From Candidatus Eiseniibacteriota bacterium (GTDB taxonomy: Bacteria > Eisenbacteria > RBG-16-71-46): 64,000 bases of DNA. The DNA lies in the NCBI GenBank assembly GCA_016178725.1, contig JACOSV010000083.1:52959-116958 (forward strand), read 5' to 3'. The stretch's first letter is position 1; the number at the start of each line of letters is the position of its first letter. Position numbers and translations under genes: made by a program. A model generated the notes under the pieces. That model was not told the DNA's origin. It saw only the letters and a list, made by a program, of their open reading frames with translations, and made no database searches. This document shows, in pieces, positions 1 through 9,463 of this stretch.

Positions 1-2
1 AG

Positions 3-134
3 GTCGGCGGCCTCGGCATGGGGGCACACAGGCTTCGCCTCGACCAAGGAGTGCACTTCGCGGCGGGCGTCTACGCGCTGCGGTTGATTCAAGGCAACAA
101 GAGCCTCACAGCTCGCGCCGTGGTGGTTCGATAG
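3..134 (+). CDS. C-terminal end of a secreted protein with FlgD-like/T9SS-type-A-like domain (partial)
   Basis: Only the last 43 codons are inside the window; the 5' part lies upstream. The visible end reads GVYALRLIQGNKSLTARAVV and stops at TAG. The pattern 'G-V-Y-x-L-R-L ... A-R-A-V-V-x-R' closes the Ig-like C-terminal modules annotated as FlgD-Ig or T9SS type A sorting domains, and the Kelch-type protein at 6832-9417 ends almost identically (HARAVVLR). The product is therefore probably an exported or surface protein. Its main function cannot be seen. Confidence 0.6.
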   Translation, partial: VGGLGMGAHRLRLDQGVHFAAGVYALRLIQGNKSLTARAVVVR

Positions 135-160
135 TCGAAGCCGGCTCTCGGCCTGCGCTA

Positions 161-1420
161 CTACTGCGCCGTCGCTCCGAACCGTCGCTCGACGTATTCG
201 TCGAGCAGCCGCGCGAAGTCGCGCGCGATCGCATCGCCCGCGAGCGTCGTCACGAGCTTCCCGTCCACGAACACCGGCGCCTTGGGCGCCTCGCCGGTCC
301 CGGGCAGCGAGATGCCGATGTCGGCGTGCTTGCTCTCGCCGGGGCCGTTGACGACGCAACCCATCACCGCGACGCGCAGCTCGGCGACGCCGGGGTAGCG
401 CTCGCGCCAGTGCGCGATCCGCGCCTGGATGTGCGCGGTCACGTCCGCGGCCAGCTCCTGGAAGAACGTGCTCGTCGTGCGCCCGCAGCCCGGGCACGAC
501 GTGACCTGCGGCGTGAAGTGACGGATGCCGAGCGACTGTAGGACTTGCTGGCAGATGCGCACCTCTTCGGCGCGATCGCCGCCGGGCGCAGGGGTGAGGC
601 TGACGCGGATCGTGTCGCCGATCCCCTCGAACAGGAGAATCGCGAGCGCCGCGGTCGAGGCGACGATGCCCTTGGCGCCGATCCCGGCCTCGGTGAGGCC
701 GAGGTGGAGCGGATAGTCGCAATCGGCGGCGAGCGCGCGGTAGATCGCGACCAGATCGCGCACGTCGCTCACCTTGGCGGAGAGGATGATCGCGTCGTGC
801 GGCTGGCCGAAGCGCTCGGCGAGTTCGGCCGAGCGGAGCGCGCTCTGGCGCATCGCCTCGAGCACGACCTCGCGATCCTCGCGCGGCTCGGCGAGTCGCG
901 CGTTCTCGTCCATCAGCTGGGTCAGCAGCGCGCGGTCGAGCGAGCCCCAGTTGACGCCGATCCGCACTGGCTTCGCGTGCCGCACGGCGACCTCGATCAT
1001 GCGGCGGAAGTTCTCGTCGTGCCTCTCACCGACGCCGACGTTGCCGGGGTTGATGCGGTACTTGTCGAGCGATTCGGCGCACGCGGGGTACTCGGTGAGC
1101 AGCGTGTGGCCGTTGTAGTGGAAGTCGCCGACGATCGGCGCGGTGACGCCGGCGTCGCGCACGCGGCGCACCATCTCGGGCACGGCGGCCGCGGCCTCGC
1201 GCGTGTTGACCGTCACGCGCACCAGCTCCGATCCGGCCTCGGCGAGCAGCCGCACCTGCGCGGCGGTCGACGCGGCGTCCTCGGTGTCGGTGTTGGTCAT
1301 GGACTGGACGACGACCGGGTGGCCGCCGCCGACGGCGACGCCGCCGACCATGCAGGTCACGCTCTGCGCGCGCCGCGCGGACGCGTTCGCGGGACCGTCG
1401 CCGATCTGGATCAAGGGCAC
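161..1420 (-). CDS. ispG: 4-hydroxy-3-methylbut-2-en-1-yl diphosphate synthase
   Basis: IspG (GcpE) makes HMBPP from MEcPP, the penultimate step of the cytosolic non-mevalonate isoprenoid pathway, using a [4Fe-4S] cluster. The 419-residue product has the N-terminal TIM-barrel opening [13 protein letters not shown], the block [13 protein letters not shown] near residue 117, and the cluster motif TSCPGCGRT (Cys309, Cys312) with [10 protein letters not shown] (Cys355, Glu362). It is slightly longer than the E. coli enzyme (372 aa) but collinear with it. The frame stays open upstream into the next gene. GTG at 1420 was chosen because homology starts there and a -10 box lies 6 nt before it. The STT3-like gene lies 50 bp upstream on the same strand. 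Confidence 0.93.
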   Translation of the reverse strand: MPLIQIGDGPANASARRAQSVTCMVGGVAVGGGHPVVVQSMTNTDTEDAASTAAQVRLLAEAGSELVRVTVNTREAAAAVPEMVRRVRDAGVTAPIVGDFHYNGHTLLTEYPACAESLDKYRINPGNVGVGERHDENFRRMIEVAVRHAKPVRIGVNWGSLDRALLTQLMDENARLAEPREDREVVLEAMRQSALRSAELAERFGQPHDAIILSAKVSDVRDLVAIYRALAADCDYPLHLGLTEAGIGAKGIVASTAALAILLFEGIGDTIRVSLTPAPGGDRAEEVRICQQVLQSLGIRHFTPQVTSCPGCGRTTSTFFQELAADVTAHIQARIAHWRERYPGVAELRVAVMGCVVNGPGESKHADIGISLPGTGEAPKAPVFVDGKLVTTLAGDAIARDFARLLDEYVERRFGATAQ

Positions 1421-1426
1421 GGCGTG

Positions 1427-1455
1427 AGGATACGGAGCCGCGCCGTGCCCGGCAA
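1427..1455 (-). promoter_or_regulatory. Predicted sigma70-type promoter of ispG, leaderless
   Basis: Read on the minus strand, the -35 box TTGCCG (1450-1455) and -10 box TATCCT (1427-1432) are separated by 17 bp. The -10 is only 6 nt from the GTG start of ispG, so transcription would begin at or within a base or two of the start codon. No Shine-Dalgarno sequence fits in the space. Confidence 0.55.
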
Positions 1456-1470
1456 ACGCGGTCGGAACGG

Positions 1471-3357
1471 CTACGAGGCTCCGGCGACGCGATAGACGCG
1501 ATAGCCGCGCTGCTCGAACGCGAGCTCGAACGGCGCGATCGATTGGCCGAGGACCATCATGCGGATCACGACGTGATCCGCGTCCTGGCGATTGAGCGGC
1601 CGGCCGGGCGGCAGGAGCTTGTCGAGGAACGGTGGCCGCGTGACGAGCGCGATGCCTAGCAGGCTCTCGCTCTGCGGCACCAGCAGCCACGTCGCCCCGT
1701 CGCGGCGACAGAGCGCCGCGAGCGAGTCGGTCGTGGACTGCATCAGCGCGCGATCGATCTCGACGATGCGCCGCTGGCCGACCGGCGCTTCGAGCATCGC
1801 ATCCACGAGCGTGCGCCTTTCCGCGTACGCCTGGATCTCGTAGCCGCGCTCCCAGAGCGAGAGCACGGTCGCGTCCGGCGCGGTGTGCGTGCGCAGGTAG
1901 TCGAGTGCGGCGACGAGGCCCGGGTCGAGATGCGACCGTCGCGTCGTGGCGAGGCCGATGCCGTCACGGGCCGTGACGATGACGCACGCCGCGAACGCGC
2001 CGGCGAGGATGACGCGCGCCCCGATGCCGTTGCCGCGCGGCGCGCGGGCGCGCTTCGGACGCGCGGCCGGTTCGCCCGCCGGCGCCGGCAGGATCGCGAG
2101 CAGCGATCCGCCGCAACCGATCGCGACCAGCGGCGCGAGGATCACCTTGGCGCGTGTGAGCAGCGCGGTGACGACGACCAACGCGACGCAGAGCGCCACG
2201 TAGAGCATCCCCGCCGCGCCCGCGTCGCGCAGCCGCGCGGGCGAAGGACGCCCCGCGCGCCACCAGAACAGCGCCGGCAGCAGCACGAACCAGGCGCCGA
2301 GCCACGAGAGGACGCCGGCGCTGAGCCACTCGCCGGGCGCCGTGCCCGAGAGCTCGTCCACGCCGAGCAGCAGCGCCGTGAGCGGATCGATCGCCGTCAT
2401 GAACGTGACGCCCGCGATCTTCGCCTCGATCGCGCGCAGCATGACCGAGTACTCGCGCTCGTGCCCGCCGAACGCGCCGACGCCGATCGCGATCGCCGCC
2501 GCCACGGCGACCGCAGCGAGCCGCGCGCGCCGCGGCGCGTCGGCGCGCCGCAGCCACGGCGTCCAGAGCGCGGCGCACGTCGCCATCGTGAACAGCCAGC
2601 CGCGCGAGACGGCGAACGCCTCGTGGCGCTGATAGCCGAGCGTGAGTGCTGCGATCGTCTCGGCGATGACGACGGCGGTGAACCACTCGCGCACCGCGCG
2701 CTCGGGCGCCCGCACCGCCGCGAGGCACACGACGAACGCGAGCTCGATGAACGGCACGAGCAGCGCCACGTGCCACACCCAGACCGCGGCGAAGAGCCAC
2801 GCGCCCGAGATCGCCGCCAGGACCCGCGCCGCGCGCGGCGTCCGCGCCGTGAGCGCGCCGAACGCCCCGGCCAGGTGCGCCATGATGAGCGTCGTGCCGA
2901 GGGGTTCGTAGCGGAGCCACCCGCACCACGTGCGATGCACGTGCGCCGGCAGGATGACGGCGATCAACGCCGCGAGCAGCGCCGCCCAGCGGTCGGCGAA
3001 GAGCGCGCGCGCCGCGCCGTAGACGTGGATCGCGATCAGGGCGCCCGCGAGCGCCACGCACCACAGCGTCGCGGTCCGGGAATCGCGGACGCCGAATGCC
3101 GCCATCACGCGATCGAATCCGGCGGCGACGGCGTAGAGCCCGACCGGCAGGACGTCGCCGACGCGCCGGCCCGCGGGTGCTTCGCTCAACGAGTCCACCG
3201 CGGGCACCGCGCCGCGCGCGAGCACGGCGCGGATCATCCGGTCGTGGAACGCGGCGTCGCCGATCCAGCGGCCGTCCGGGTCGCGCGCGGGCGCCAGACG
3301 CAGCGCGGCGCCGAACGCCACGATGGCGATCAGCGCCGCGGCGACCGCGAGACGCAT
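1471..3357 (-). CDS. STT3-like GT-C family multi-pass membrane protein
   Basis: A 628-residue polytopic protein with about a dozen hydrophobic segments and a soluble C-terminal domain. An acidic motif follows the first membrane helix ([14 protein letters not shown]), and near residue 490 the stretch [20 protein letters not shown] sits where STT3 oligosaccharyltransferases carry WWDYG and the following R-x-T-x-x-D. Both resemble archaeal and bacterial STT3/AglB/PglB-type glycosyltransferases that use lipid-linked sugar donors, though WWDYG is replaced by LWERG. The role is therefore predicted: a membrane glycosyltransferase acting outside the membrane, acceptor unknown. It ends 50 bp before ispG and starts 13 bp after ettA, so it may be cotranscribed with ettA. 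Confidence 0.6.
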   Translation of the reverse strand: MRLAVAAALIAIVAFGAALRLAPARDPDGRWIGDAAFHDRMIRAVLARGAVPAVDSLSEAPAGRRVGDVLPVGLYAVAAGFDRVMAAFGVRDSRTATLWCVALAGALIAIHVYGAARALFADRWAALLAALIAVILPAHVHRTWCGWLRYEPLGTTLIMAHLAGAFGALTARTPRAARVLAAISGAWLFAAVWVWHVALLVPFIELAFVVCLAAVRAPERAVREWFTAVVIAETIAALTLGYQRHEAFAVSRGWLFTMATCAALWTPWLRRADAPRRARLAAVAVAAAIAIGVGAFGGHEREYSVMLRAIEAKIAGVTFMTAIDPLTALLLGVDELSGTAPGEWLSAGVLSWLGAWFVLLPALFWWRAGRPSPARLRDAGAAGMLYVALCVALVVVTALLTRAKVILAPLVAIGCGGSLLAILPAPAGEPAARPKRARAPRGNGIGARVILAGAFAACVIVTARDGIGLATTRRSHLDPGLVAALDYLRTHTAPDATVLSLWERGYEIQAYAERRTLVDAMLEAPVGQRRIVEIDRALMQSTTDSLAALCRRDGATWLLVPQSESLLGIALVTRPPFLDKLLPPGRPLNRQDADHVVIRMMVLGQSIAPFELAFEQRGYRVYRVAGAS

Positions 3358-3370
3358 CGGTCCGGCTCCG

Positions 3371-5062
3371 CTACGCCCGCACCAACTTCTTGTACTTGAT
3401 CCGGTGGGGCTGGTCGGCCTCGGCGCCGAGCCGCTCGTGGCGGTTGGCCTCGTAGTCCTGGAAGTTGCCTTCGAACCACGCCACCTGGCTGTCGCCCTCG
3501 AACGCGAGCATGTGCGTCGCGACGCGGTCGAGGAACCAGCGGTCGTGGCTGATGATCACCGCGCAGCCGGCGAAGTCGAGCAGCGCCTCTTCGAGCGCGC
3601 GCAGCGTGTCGACGTCGAGGTCGTTCGTGGGTTCGTCGAGCAGCAGCACGTTCGCGCCGCTCTTCAGCATGCGCGCGAGGTGGACACGGTTGCGCTCGCC
3701 GCCCGAGAGATCCTTGACGCGCTTCTGCTGGTCGGCGCCCTTGAAGTTGAACGACGCGACGTACGAGCGCGAGTTCATCGTGCGCTTGCCGAGCTCGAGC
3801 GTGTCCTTGCCGCCGGCGATCGCCTCCCACACGTTCGCGTCGGCGGGCAGCGCCTCGCGGCTCTGATCCACGTAGCCGATCTTCACCGTCTCGCCGATCC
3901 GCAGCGTCCCCGAGTCCGCCTTCTCCTGCCCGGTGATCATGCGGAAAAGCGTCGTCTTGCCGGCGCCGTTCGGGCCGATCACGCCGACGATCCCCGCGGG
4001 CGGGAGCTTGAACGAGAGGTCCTCGATCAGCAGGTTGTCGCCGAAGCCCTTCTTCACGTGGTCGGCTTCGATCACGACGGTGCCGAGGCGCGGGCCGGGC
4101 GGGATGTAGATCTCGATCGTCTCGAGCTTCTCGCGCCCCTCCTCGGCCAGCATCTTCTCGTACGCGGCAAGGCGCGCCTTGCCCTTCGCTTGCCGCGCGC
4201 GCGGCGCCATGCGCACCCACTCGAGCTCGCGCTCGAGCGTGCGCTGGCGGGCCGATTCGACCTTCTCTTCCTGCGCGAGCCGCTCCCTCTTCTGCCCGAG
4301 CCACGATGAGTAGTTGCCCTCCCACGGAATGCCGGAGCCGCGGTCGAGTTCGAGGATCCAGCCGGCAACGTTGTCGAGGAAGTAGCGGTCGTGCGTGACC
4401 GCGACCACGGTGCCCTCGTACTCCTTGAGGAAGCGCTCGAGCCACGCGACCGATTCGGCGTCGAGATGGTTGGTCGGCTCGTCCAAGAGCAGCAGGTCGG
4501 GGCGCTGGAGCAGCAGCCGGCACAGCGCGACGCGGCGGCGTTCGCCGCCCGACAGCGTCTGCACCGACGTCTCGGGCGGTGGGCAGCGCAGCGCATCCAT
4601 CGCGATCTCGAGCGTGCGGTCGAGCTCCCAGAGATTGCCGTGATCGATCGCGTCCTGGAGCTTCGCCTGCTCGTCGAGCAGCTTCTGCATCGCGTCGTCG
4701 CTCATCGGCTCGGCGAACCTGGCGGTCACGGCGTTGAACCGGTCGAGCAGCGCCTTCTTCTCGGCGACGCCCTCTTCGACCACCTGCATCACGTTCTTCT
4801 TGGGATCGAGCTTCGGTTCCTGCGGCAGAAAGCCGACCGTGTGGCCCTTGCCGAGGAACGCCTCGCCGATGAAGTCCTGATCCTCGCCGGCCATGATGCG
4901 GAGCAGGGAGCTCTTGCCGGCGCCGTTCAGGCCCAGCACGCCGATCTTGGCGCCGTAGTAGAAGGAGAGCCAGATGCCCTTGAGGATTTCACGCTTGGGA
5001 GGGACCACCTTGCGGAGGTCCTTCATCACGTAGATGAACGGTCTCGACGGATCAGCCGGCAT
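3371..5062 (-). CDS. ettA: ABC-F translation factor EttA (energy-dependent translational throttle)
   Basis: EttA binds the ribosomal E site and gates elongation according to the ATP/ADP ratio. The 563-residue product has the standard ABC-F layout. The first nucleotide-binding domain has Walker A GLNGAGKSS, signature LSGGERRRVAL and Walker B LLLLDEPTNHLD. A charged linker follows (roughly residues 240-310), then the second domain with GPNGAGKTT, LSGGERNRVHLARML and LLLDEPTNDLD. The N-terminus MKDLRKVVPPKREILKGIWL and near-exact family length (about 555 aa) point to EttA rather than Uup or YheS. No transmembrane segment is present. The ATG at 5062 has a GAGG motif 8 nt upstream. Confidence 0.93.
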   Translation of the reverse strand: MPADPSRPFIYVMKDLRKVVPPKREILKGIWLSFYYGAKIGVLGLNGAGKSSLLRIMAGEDQDFIGEAFLGKGHTVGFLPQEPKLDPKKNVMQVVEEGVAEKKALLDRFNAVTARFAEPMSDDAMQKLLDEQAKLQDAIDHGNLWELDRTLEIAMDALRCPPPETSVQTLSGGERRRVALCRLLLQRPDLLLLDEPTNHLDAESVAWLERFLKEYEGTVVAVTHDRYFLDNVAGWILELDRGSGIPWEGNYSSWLGQKRERLAQEEKVESARQRTLERELEWVRMAPRARQAKGKARLAAYEKMLAEEGREKLETIEIYIPPGPRLGTVVIEADHVKKGFGDNLLIEDLSFKLPPAGIVGVIGPNGAGKTTLFRMITGQEKADSGTLRIGETVKIGYVDQSREALPADANVWEAIAGGKDTLELGKRTMNSRSYVASFNFKGADQQKRVKDLSGGERNRVHLARMLKSGANVLLLDEPTNDLDVDTLRALEEALLDFAGCAVIISHDRWFLDRVATHMLAFEGDSQVAWFEGNFQDYEANRHERLGAEADQPHRIKYKKLVRA

Positions 5063-5188
5063 GGACGTCCTCGGAGGCGTCGCGGGGAATCACGGTGGAA
5101 TGGACCGAGGAAGATGCGCGATCCCGAGGGGGATGCGCAAGCGCGGCGGGGATTCGGCGGGGCGGCGCGGCGGCGATCGCCGCGAGCG

Positions 5189-5500
5189 TCAGCTGGTCGC
5201 GGATGCCGCCGGGTGATGGCGGCGGCGGACGAGCCACCACGCGCCGAGCGCGATCAGGGCGAAGGGAATCACCGGGAAGAGGAACATCAGCATCCCTGCG
5301 CCGAGCGCGACGAAGGCGATGACTCCGAAGAGCGCGACGAACGGCAGCACGAGCACGAGCGCGAGTCCCTTGAGCGCCCACGCGACGAGGCGGAAGGGAA
5401 GGAAGACGAGGTGGAAGACGAGTCCGAACACCGACGCCAGCACGCTGAACACGACGACCGCCGCGAATGCGAGCGCCGCGAGCACCATGAACGCGATCAT
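5189..5500 (-). CDS. Small hydrophobic membrane protein, unknown function
   Basis: A 103-residue protein made of about three hydrophobic segments. An N-terminal helix (MIAFMVLAALAFAAVVVFSV) is followed by a long FHLVFLPFRLVAWALKGLAL stretch and a C-terminal pair around FVALGAGMLMFLFPVIPFAL, ending in a basic tail. A GGAG ribosome-binding site sits about 8 nt before the ATG, which supports real translation. I do not recognise a family. The gene lies upstream of ettA on the same strand with a 126-bp gap. Confidence 0.65.
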   Translation of the reverse strand: MIAFMVLAALAFAAVVVFSVLASVFGLVFHLVFLPFRLVAWALKGLALVLVLPFVALFGVIAFVALGAGMLMFLFPVIPFALIALGAWWLVRRRHHPAASATS

Positions 5501-5698
5501 CTCGAAATCTCCTCGATGGAACCCGGCGCGCCCGAGCCCGAAGGCCCGGGCGCCAACGCCCGATTCAACATCGCAGGCCGGACTGCGGCAAGGACATGTT
5601 GACGGCGACTGGCGCCGCCCCGGTCATGAACCCTGCACGGCCCTCTACGCGGTGCGGGCGTCCGGGGTTGCGCGACCGCCAAGCCGCGGCGGGCGTGA

Positions 5699-5755
5699 TA
5701 GATTGCCGGGCCGTCGCGTCCTGTTCGTCCCACGAACCCTTAGGGGTAAATCCCC
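5699..5755 (+). promoter_or_regulatory. Extended -10 promoter and SD-masking hairpin before the CDGSH gene
   Basis: TGA-TAGATT (hexamer 5699-5704) is a good extended -10 and predicts a leader of about 45 nt. Immediately before the ATG lies GGGG-TAAAT-CCCC (5743-5755), a 4-bp hairpin whose 5' arm is the probable Shine-Dalgarno sequence (AGGGG) and whose 3' arm touches the start codon. It could limit initiation. The stem is short, so this is tentative. Confidence 0.35.
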
Positions 5756-6031
5756 ATGCCGACCACCCGTATCACCGTACAGAACAACGGTTCGCTGCGC
5801 GTCGAGGGCGATTTCGAGATCGCGGACGCCGAGGGTCGCGTCTTCGGCCTTGCTGGACGCACGCGGGTCACGCTCTGCCGCTGCGGCCAGTCCAAGGACA
5901 AGCCGTTCTGCGACTCGGCCCACAAGACCTGTGGCTTCGACTCGGTCGTGATTGCCCGCGACCTGCCGCCGCCCGCGCCCAAGCAGGCGCCGCCGGTCGC
6001 TTCGCCGCCGGTCGCTCCGCCCACCGCCTGA
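5756..6031 (+). CDS. CDGSH-type iron-sulfur protein
   Basis: A 91-residue protein with one CDGSH (mitoNEET-type) motif, CRCGQSKDKPFCDSAHK. Cys41, Cys43, Cys52 and His56 form the 3-Cys/1-His site that holds a [2Fe-2S] cluster. The fold's preceding beta-strands (RITVQNNGSLRVEGDF) are present, and the C-terminus is a Pro/Ala-rich tail. Such proteins carry electrons or clusters; the partner is unknown here. There is no signal peptide, so it is probably cytosolic. The SURF1-family gene follows after 7 bp and is probably cotranscribed, which hints at a link to respiratory enzyme assembly. Confidence 0.88.
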   Translation: MPTTRITVQNNGSLRVEGDFEIADAEGRVFGLAGRTRVTLCRCGQSKDKPFCDSAHKTCGFDSVVIARDLPPPAPKQAPPVASPPVAPPTA

Positions 6032-6038
6032 CGGCCGC

Positions 6039-6758
6039 ATGCGCCCGCGCGACGTGCTCGGCCTCGTCGCGGCGCTGGTCATGGCCGCGGTGTGCGTGCG
6101 GCTCGGCCTCTGGCAGATCGCACGCCTCCACGAAAAGCAGGCGCTGAACGCGACGCTGCGCGCGGCCGAGCATGCGCCGCCGCTCGCCGTCGCCGGCGAG
6201 CCGCCGCCCCTCGCGGTCGCTCGGGAGCGATCGCTCGAGGTGCGCGGCACGTTCGACGAGGCGCATCAGATCCTGCTCGCCGGCCGTGCCCACGGCGGTG
6301 CGCCGGGCGTCGCGGTGGTGACGCCGCTCCGCGTCGCGGGCGCCGCGTCGGCGATCCTCGTCGAGCGCGGCTGGCTCTACTCGGCCGACGCCGCGACCGC
6401 GCGGCCACAGTCGTATCTCGAGCCCGGCGAGCGCACGGTGCGCGGCATCGTCGAAGAGTTGCGCCGCGGCGCAGGCGGGCGGGCGTTGCGGGCGATCGAG
6501 CAGGACAGCGTGACGCTCTGGTCGGCGCGCTGGCTCGACGCCGATTCGCTGCGCGCGCGGCTGCCATATCCGATCGCCGATTACGCGCTGCGCCAGACGC
6601 CCGGCCCCGGCATCCCCGACATGCCGCGCCGCGAGCTGCCGCATCCGTACGACGAGATGTTGCACGTGAGCTACGCCGTGCAGTGGTTCCTGTTCGCGAC
6701 CATCCTGATCGGCGGCAGCGCCGTGCTCGCCTGGTCGCGCCGGCGGGCCGAGAAGTAG
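6039..6758 (+). CDS. SURF1 family cytochrome oxidase assembly protein
   Basis: The 239-residue product has the SURF1 architecture: an N-terminal membrane helix (VLGLVAALVMAAVCVRLGLW) followed at once by QIARLHEKQALN, a periplasmic domain containing LEVRGTFDEAHQILLAGRAH and ILVERGWLYS, and a C-terminal helix after HVSYAVQWFLFATILIGGSA. SURF1 proteins help build haem-copper oxidases, probably at the haem a insertion step. The start at 6039 was chosen because the helix begins a few residues later and the gene then sits 7 bp after the CDGSH gene. No oxidase subunit is in the window. Confidence 0.88.
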   Translation: MRPRDVLGLVAALVMAAVCVRLGLWQIARLHEKQALNATLRAAEHAPPLAVAGEPPPLAVARERSLEVRGTFDEAHQILLAGRAHGGAPGVAVVTPLRVAGAASAILVERGWLYSADAATARPQSYLEPGERTVRGIVEELRRGAGGRALRAIEQDSVTLWSARWLDADSLRARLPYPIADYALRQTPGPGIPDMPRRELPHPYDEMLHVSYAVQWFLFATILIGGSAVLAWSRRRAEK

Positions 6759-6831
6759 GGGCTCGCCGCGGGGCGGGACAGATCGCCTGAATGCGGTGGC
6801 GCGCCGCAAAGCGCGGGCGCAGAATAGACGC

Positions 6832-9417
6832 GTGATTCGTGCATTCCCCGCCCGTATCGTCGTGGCTGCCGGCGCTCTGCTGCTGATCGCTCTCGCGGTT
6901 CCGCCGCGCGCCGCGGCGTCCGATCCGCTCTGGCGGCGCATACCGACGATGGACGTCCCGCCGACATTCGCATTCACCGACGTCGCCCGCGATCGCGTCC
7001 TGATCCTCGGCGACGGCGTCTGGGAGCTGCCGCTCGACGGTCCGCCGGGACTGCGCGAAGTCATGGTGAACGGACAGCCCCCCGTTCGGGTCGCGGCCGC
7101 CGCGCACGACGCCGCGCACGATCGGATCCTGTGCTTGGACTACTTCGGGGCGACCGGGATCGTCACGGTCCTCACGCTCTCGCCCACGCCGCACTGGACG
7201 ACGATCACGACGAGCGGAGACGTTCCCAATCCGTACGGCGAAGCGGCGGCGATCTACGACCCGGTGCGCAACGAGCTCGTGCTGTACGAGACCATCGGCA
7301 ACGTGCCGATGGCGAGTCAGGTGCGCCGGCTCGACCTCGACACGGGCGTATGGTCGTTCCCGCCGGTCGCGGGCGTCTCGCCGCCGGGGCGCTTCAGCAC
7401 CGTCACGGTGTACGACTCGCGGCGGCATCGCATGCTCCTCCACGGCGGCGACGATTACATGTCGCCGTGGCGCCATGACCTGTGGGGGATGAGCCTCGGC
7501 GACACGATCGCGTGGACGCCCATCCAGCTCGACGGCGCCGACGCCCAGCAGTATTCGGGGCATCGCGGGGTCTACGACGAGAGCGACGACCGGCTGATCG
7601 TGTTCGGCGGAAACGCCGCGCCGCACTTCGTCGCGCGCGCATACAACTTTTCGACCGACCGTTGGACTACGTTCACGACGCCGCTGGGCCCGGGCCCCGA
7701 CCCGTTTTCCGGCTCGTACCTGGCGCTCGACCCCGCGCACGCGCGCTTGCTGGTCGGGGCCGGACGCGAAGGCCCCGACGGGACCGACCTCGGTCTCTGG
7801 GCGCTCGATCTTCAGACGCCGCGCTGGACCCGAATGTTCGACGCCGATCCGGGCCCTCTGCCGCGGGCGGGGGCGGCAAGCGTGTGGGACGCCCGGCGGC
7901 ATCGCGCGGTCCTGTGGGGCGGACGATCGACGTACGAATACTCGCACGACTACGACACCTCCTATCCGACCGGAGTCTGGGCGCTCGGATTCGGGGCGCG
8001 ACCCCTGTGGACGCCGCTGCCCGGCGACGGCGTGGAACCCGGCATCCGGCAATTCCCGACGCTCGTGATCGATGATGCGGGCGATGACGCATGGATGTTC
8101 GGCGGCACCGAGACGTACCCCATTCATCATCCCGTCGGGACCGACGTGGTCGTTCGGGCCCGGTACGGCGACGTGTGGCGTCTCGATCTTGGCTCGGGCC
8201 GATGGAATCGCGTCGAACCCGAGAATGACGGTCCGACCGCGCGCGAGGGTCACGCCGCCGTCGTCGATCCGGTCGGCCGGCGGATGCTGGTGTTCGGCGG
8301 ACGCGACTCGCTCCACGCGGCGCTCGGCGACCTCTGGTCGCTGTCGATCGATCCTCCGTATCGGTGGACGCCGATCGGCACGCCGGGGCCGTCGCCCGTC
8401 GCGCGCGCATTCCCGGTTCTCGCCTGCGACGCCGTGGGCCGCGCGCTCGTGATGTTCGGCGGCGTGGACGCGAGCGGTGCGAGTCTCGGCGATGTCTGGC
8501 GGCTCCCGCTCGATGGTCCGCCGGTCTGGGCGCCGATCGGAGCCTCCGGGTCACCTCCGCGCAGCGCCGGTCCGAGGCCCGGCGTGTGGGACGCCGGCCG
8601 CACGCGGCTGATCGTCTTCGGCGATGGCGACGCCATTACGCCCGCGGTCGCCCAGCGCGTGTGGGCGCTGGAACTCGCCACGACACCGCAATGGACCGAG
8701 CTCGCGCCGCTGGACCGCCCGGGGCCGGACCATCCGGCGGCGAGCGCGGTGTTCGATCCCGATCGCTATCAGGCGGTGCTGATCTGGGGCGCGAGCGGCG
8801 CGTGGCTCGAGTACGCCGAGAGCAGCATCGACCGGCTGGTCTTCAGCGACCCTCCGGCCGCGCCGACGAACGTGTCGTTGATCGATGCCTCGGCCACGCC
8901 CGATCGCGCGCGGCTCGCATGGAGCGTGTCGGGCGGCACGGGCTTCCGCGCCACGGTCGAACGACACGAGGACGCGGCGCCCTGGGCATCGATCGCCACC
9001 GTGAGCCCCGATGCCGCGGGCGAGATCCACGTCGACGATGCGGGCGTTCGAGCCGGCCATCGCTACGCGTACCGGCTCGCGTGGAGCGACGACGCGGCCT
9101 GGGGCGTCTCGCCCGAGCAGGCGATCGCGATTCCCACGCCGCCGCCGCCGGCGCTGTCGACGGTGTTCGCGCTCGGCGCGCCGCGGCCGAATCCCGCCGC
9201 GTCGCTGCTCGAGATTCCCTACGAGCTGCCGACGGGCGAGGCCCGGCTCGAGCTGTACGACGTCGCCGGCCGCATGGTGCTGCGGCGAACGTTCACGCCG
9301 ACGACCGGCCCGCGCGCCGAGCCGGTCGACGTGTCGCATCTCGCACCCGGCGTCTACCTGGTGCGGCTGACGCACGATCGCGCGGTGCTCCACGCCCGCG
9401 CGGTGGTGCTGCGCTAG
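6832..9417 (+). CDS. Secreted Kelch-type beta-propeller protein with FN3-like and C-terminal sorting-like domains
   Basis: From GTG 6832 the product is 861 residues with a clear signal peptide (basic MIRAFPAR, hydrophobic VVAAGALLLIALAV, cleavage near RAAAS). The bulk consists of Kelch-like repeats with recurring units such as RMLVFGGRDS-LGDLWSL and LVMFGGVDASGASLGDVWRL, which should form propellers. An FN3-like segment follows (PPAAPTNVSLIDAS...), and the end is a FlgD/T9SS-A-like domain opening with GAPRPNPAASLLEIPYELP and closing GVYLVRLTHD...ARAVVLR. A GTG 12 codons earlier (6796) is possible, but the signal peptide and a CAGAAT box 6 nt before 6832 favour this start. No catalytic motif is visible; a surface-binding role is inferred. 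Confidence 0.75.
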   Translation: MIRAFPARIVVAAGALLLIALAVPPRAAASDPLWRRIPTMDVPPTFAFTDVARDRVLILGDGVWELPLDGPPGLREVMVNGQPPVRVAAAAHDAAHDRILCLDYFGATGIVTVLTLSPTPHWTTITTSGDVPNPYGEAAAIYDPVRNELVLYETIGNVPMASQVRRLDLDTGVWSFPPVAGVSPPGRFSTVTVYDSRRHRMLLHGGDDYMSPWRHDLWGMSLGDTIAWTPIQLDGADAQQYSGHRGVYDESDDRLIVFGGNAAPHFVARAYNFSTDRWTTFTTPLGPGPDPFSGSYLALDPAHARLLVGAGREGPDGTDLGLWALDLQTPRWTRMFDADPGPLPRAGAASVWDARRHRAVLWGGRSTYEYSHDYDTSYPTGVWALGFGARPLWTPLPGDGVEPGIRQFPTLVIDDAGDDAWMFGGTETYPIHHPVGTDVVVRARYGDVWRLDLGSGRWNRVEPENDGPTAREGHAAVVDPVGRRMLVFGGRDSLHAALGDLWSLSIDPPYRWTPIGTPGPSPVARAFPVLACDAVGRALVMFGGVDASGASLGDVWRLPLDGPPVWAPIGASGSPPRSAGPRPGVWDAGRTRLIVFGDGDAITPAVAQRVWALELATTPQWTELAPLDRPGPDHPAASAVFDPDRYQAVLIWGASGAWLEYAESSIDRLVFSDPPAAPTNVSLIDASATPDRARLAWSVSGGTGFRATVERHEDAAPWASIATVSPDAAGEIHVDDAGVRAGHRYAYRLAWSDDAAWGVSPEQAIAIPTPPPPALSTVFALGAPRPNPAASLLEIPYELPTGEARLELYDVAGRMVLRRTFTPTTGPRAEPVDVSHLAPGVYLVRLTHDRAVLHARAVVLR

Positions 9418-9438
9418 TCCCGCGCCCTATGCGGCGCG

Positions 9439-9455
9439 GCGGCGCCTGGCGCCGC
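9439..9455. terminator. Hairpin between convergent genes
   Basis: GCGGCGC/GCGCCGC forms a 7-bp GC stem with a 3-nt loop, placed between the stop codons of the Kelch-type gene and the convergent phosphofructokinase gene. There is no T-run, so it could act as a simple structural terminator for either strand. Confidence 0.35.
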
Positions 9456-9463
9456 GAGGGCGT

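Noticed and set aside
1421..1690. N-terminal extension of ispG up to 1690
   Set aside because: It would overlap the STT3-like gene by more than 200 bp, is Arg/Ala-rich without homology, and a promoter lies at 1427-1455.
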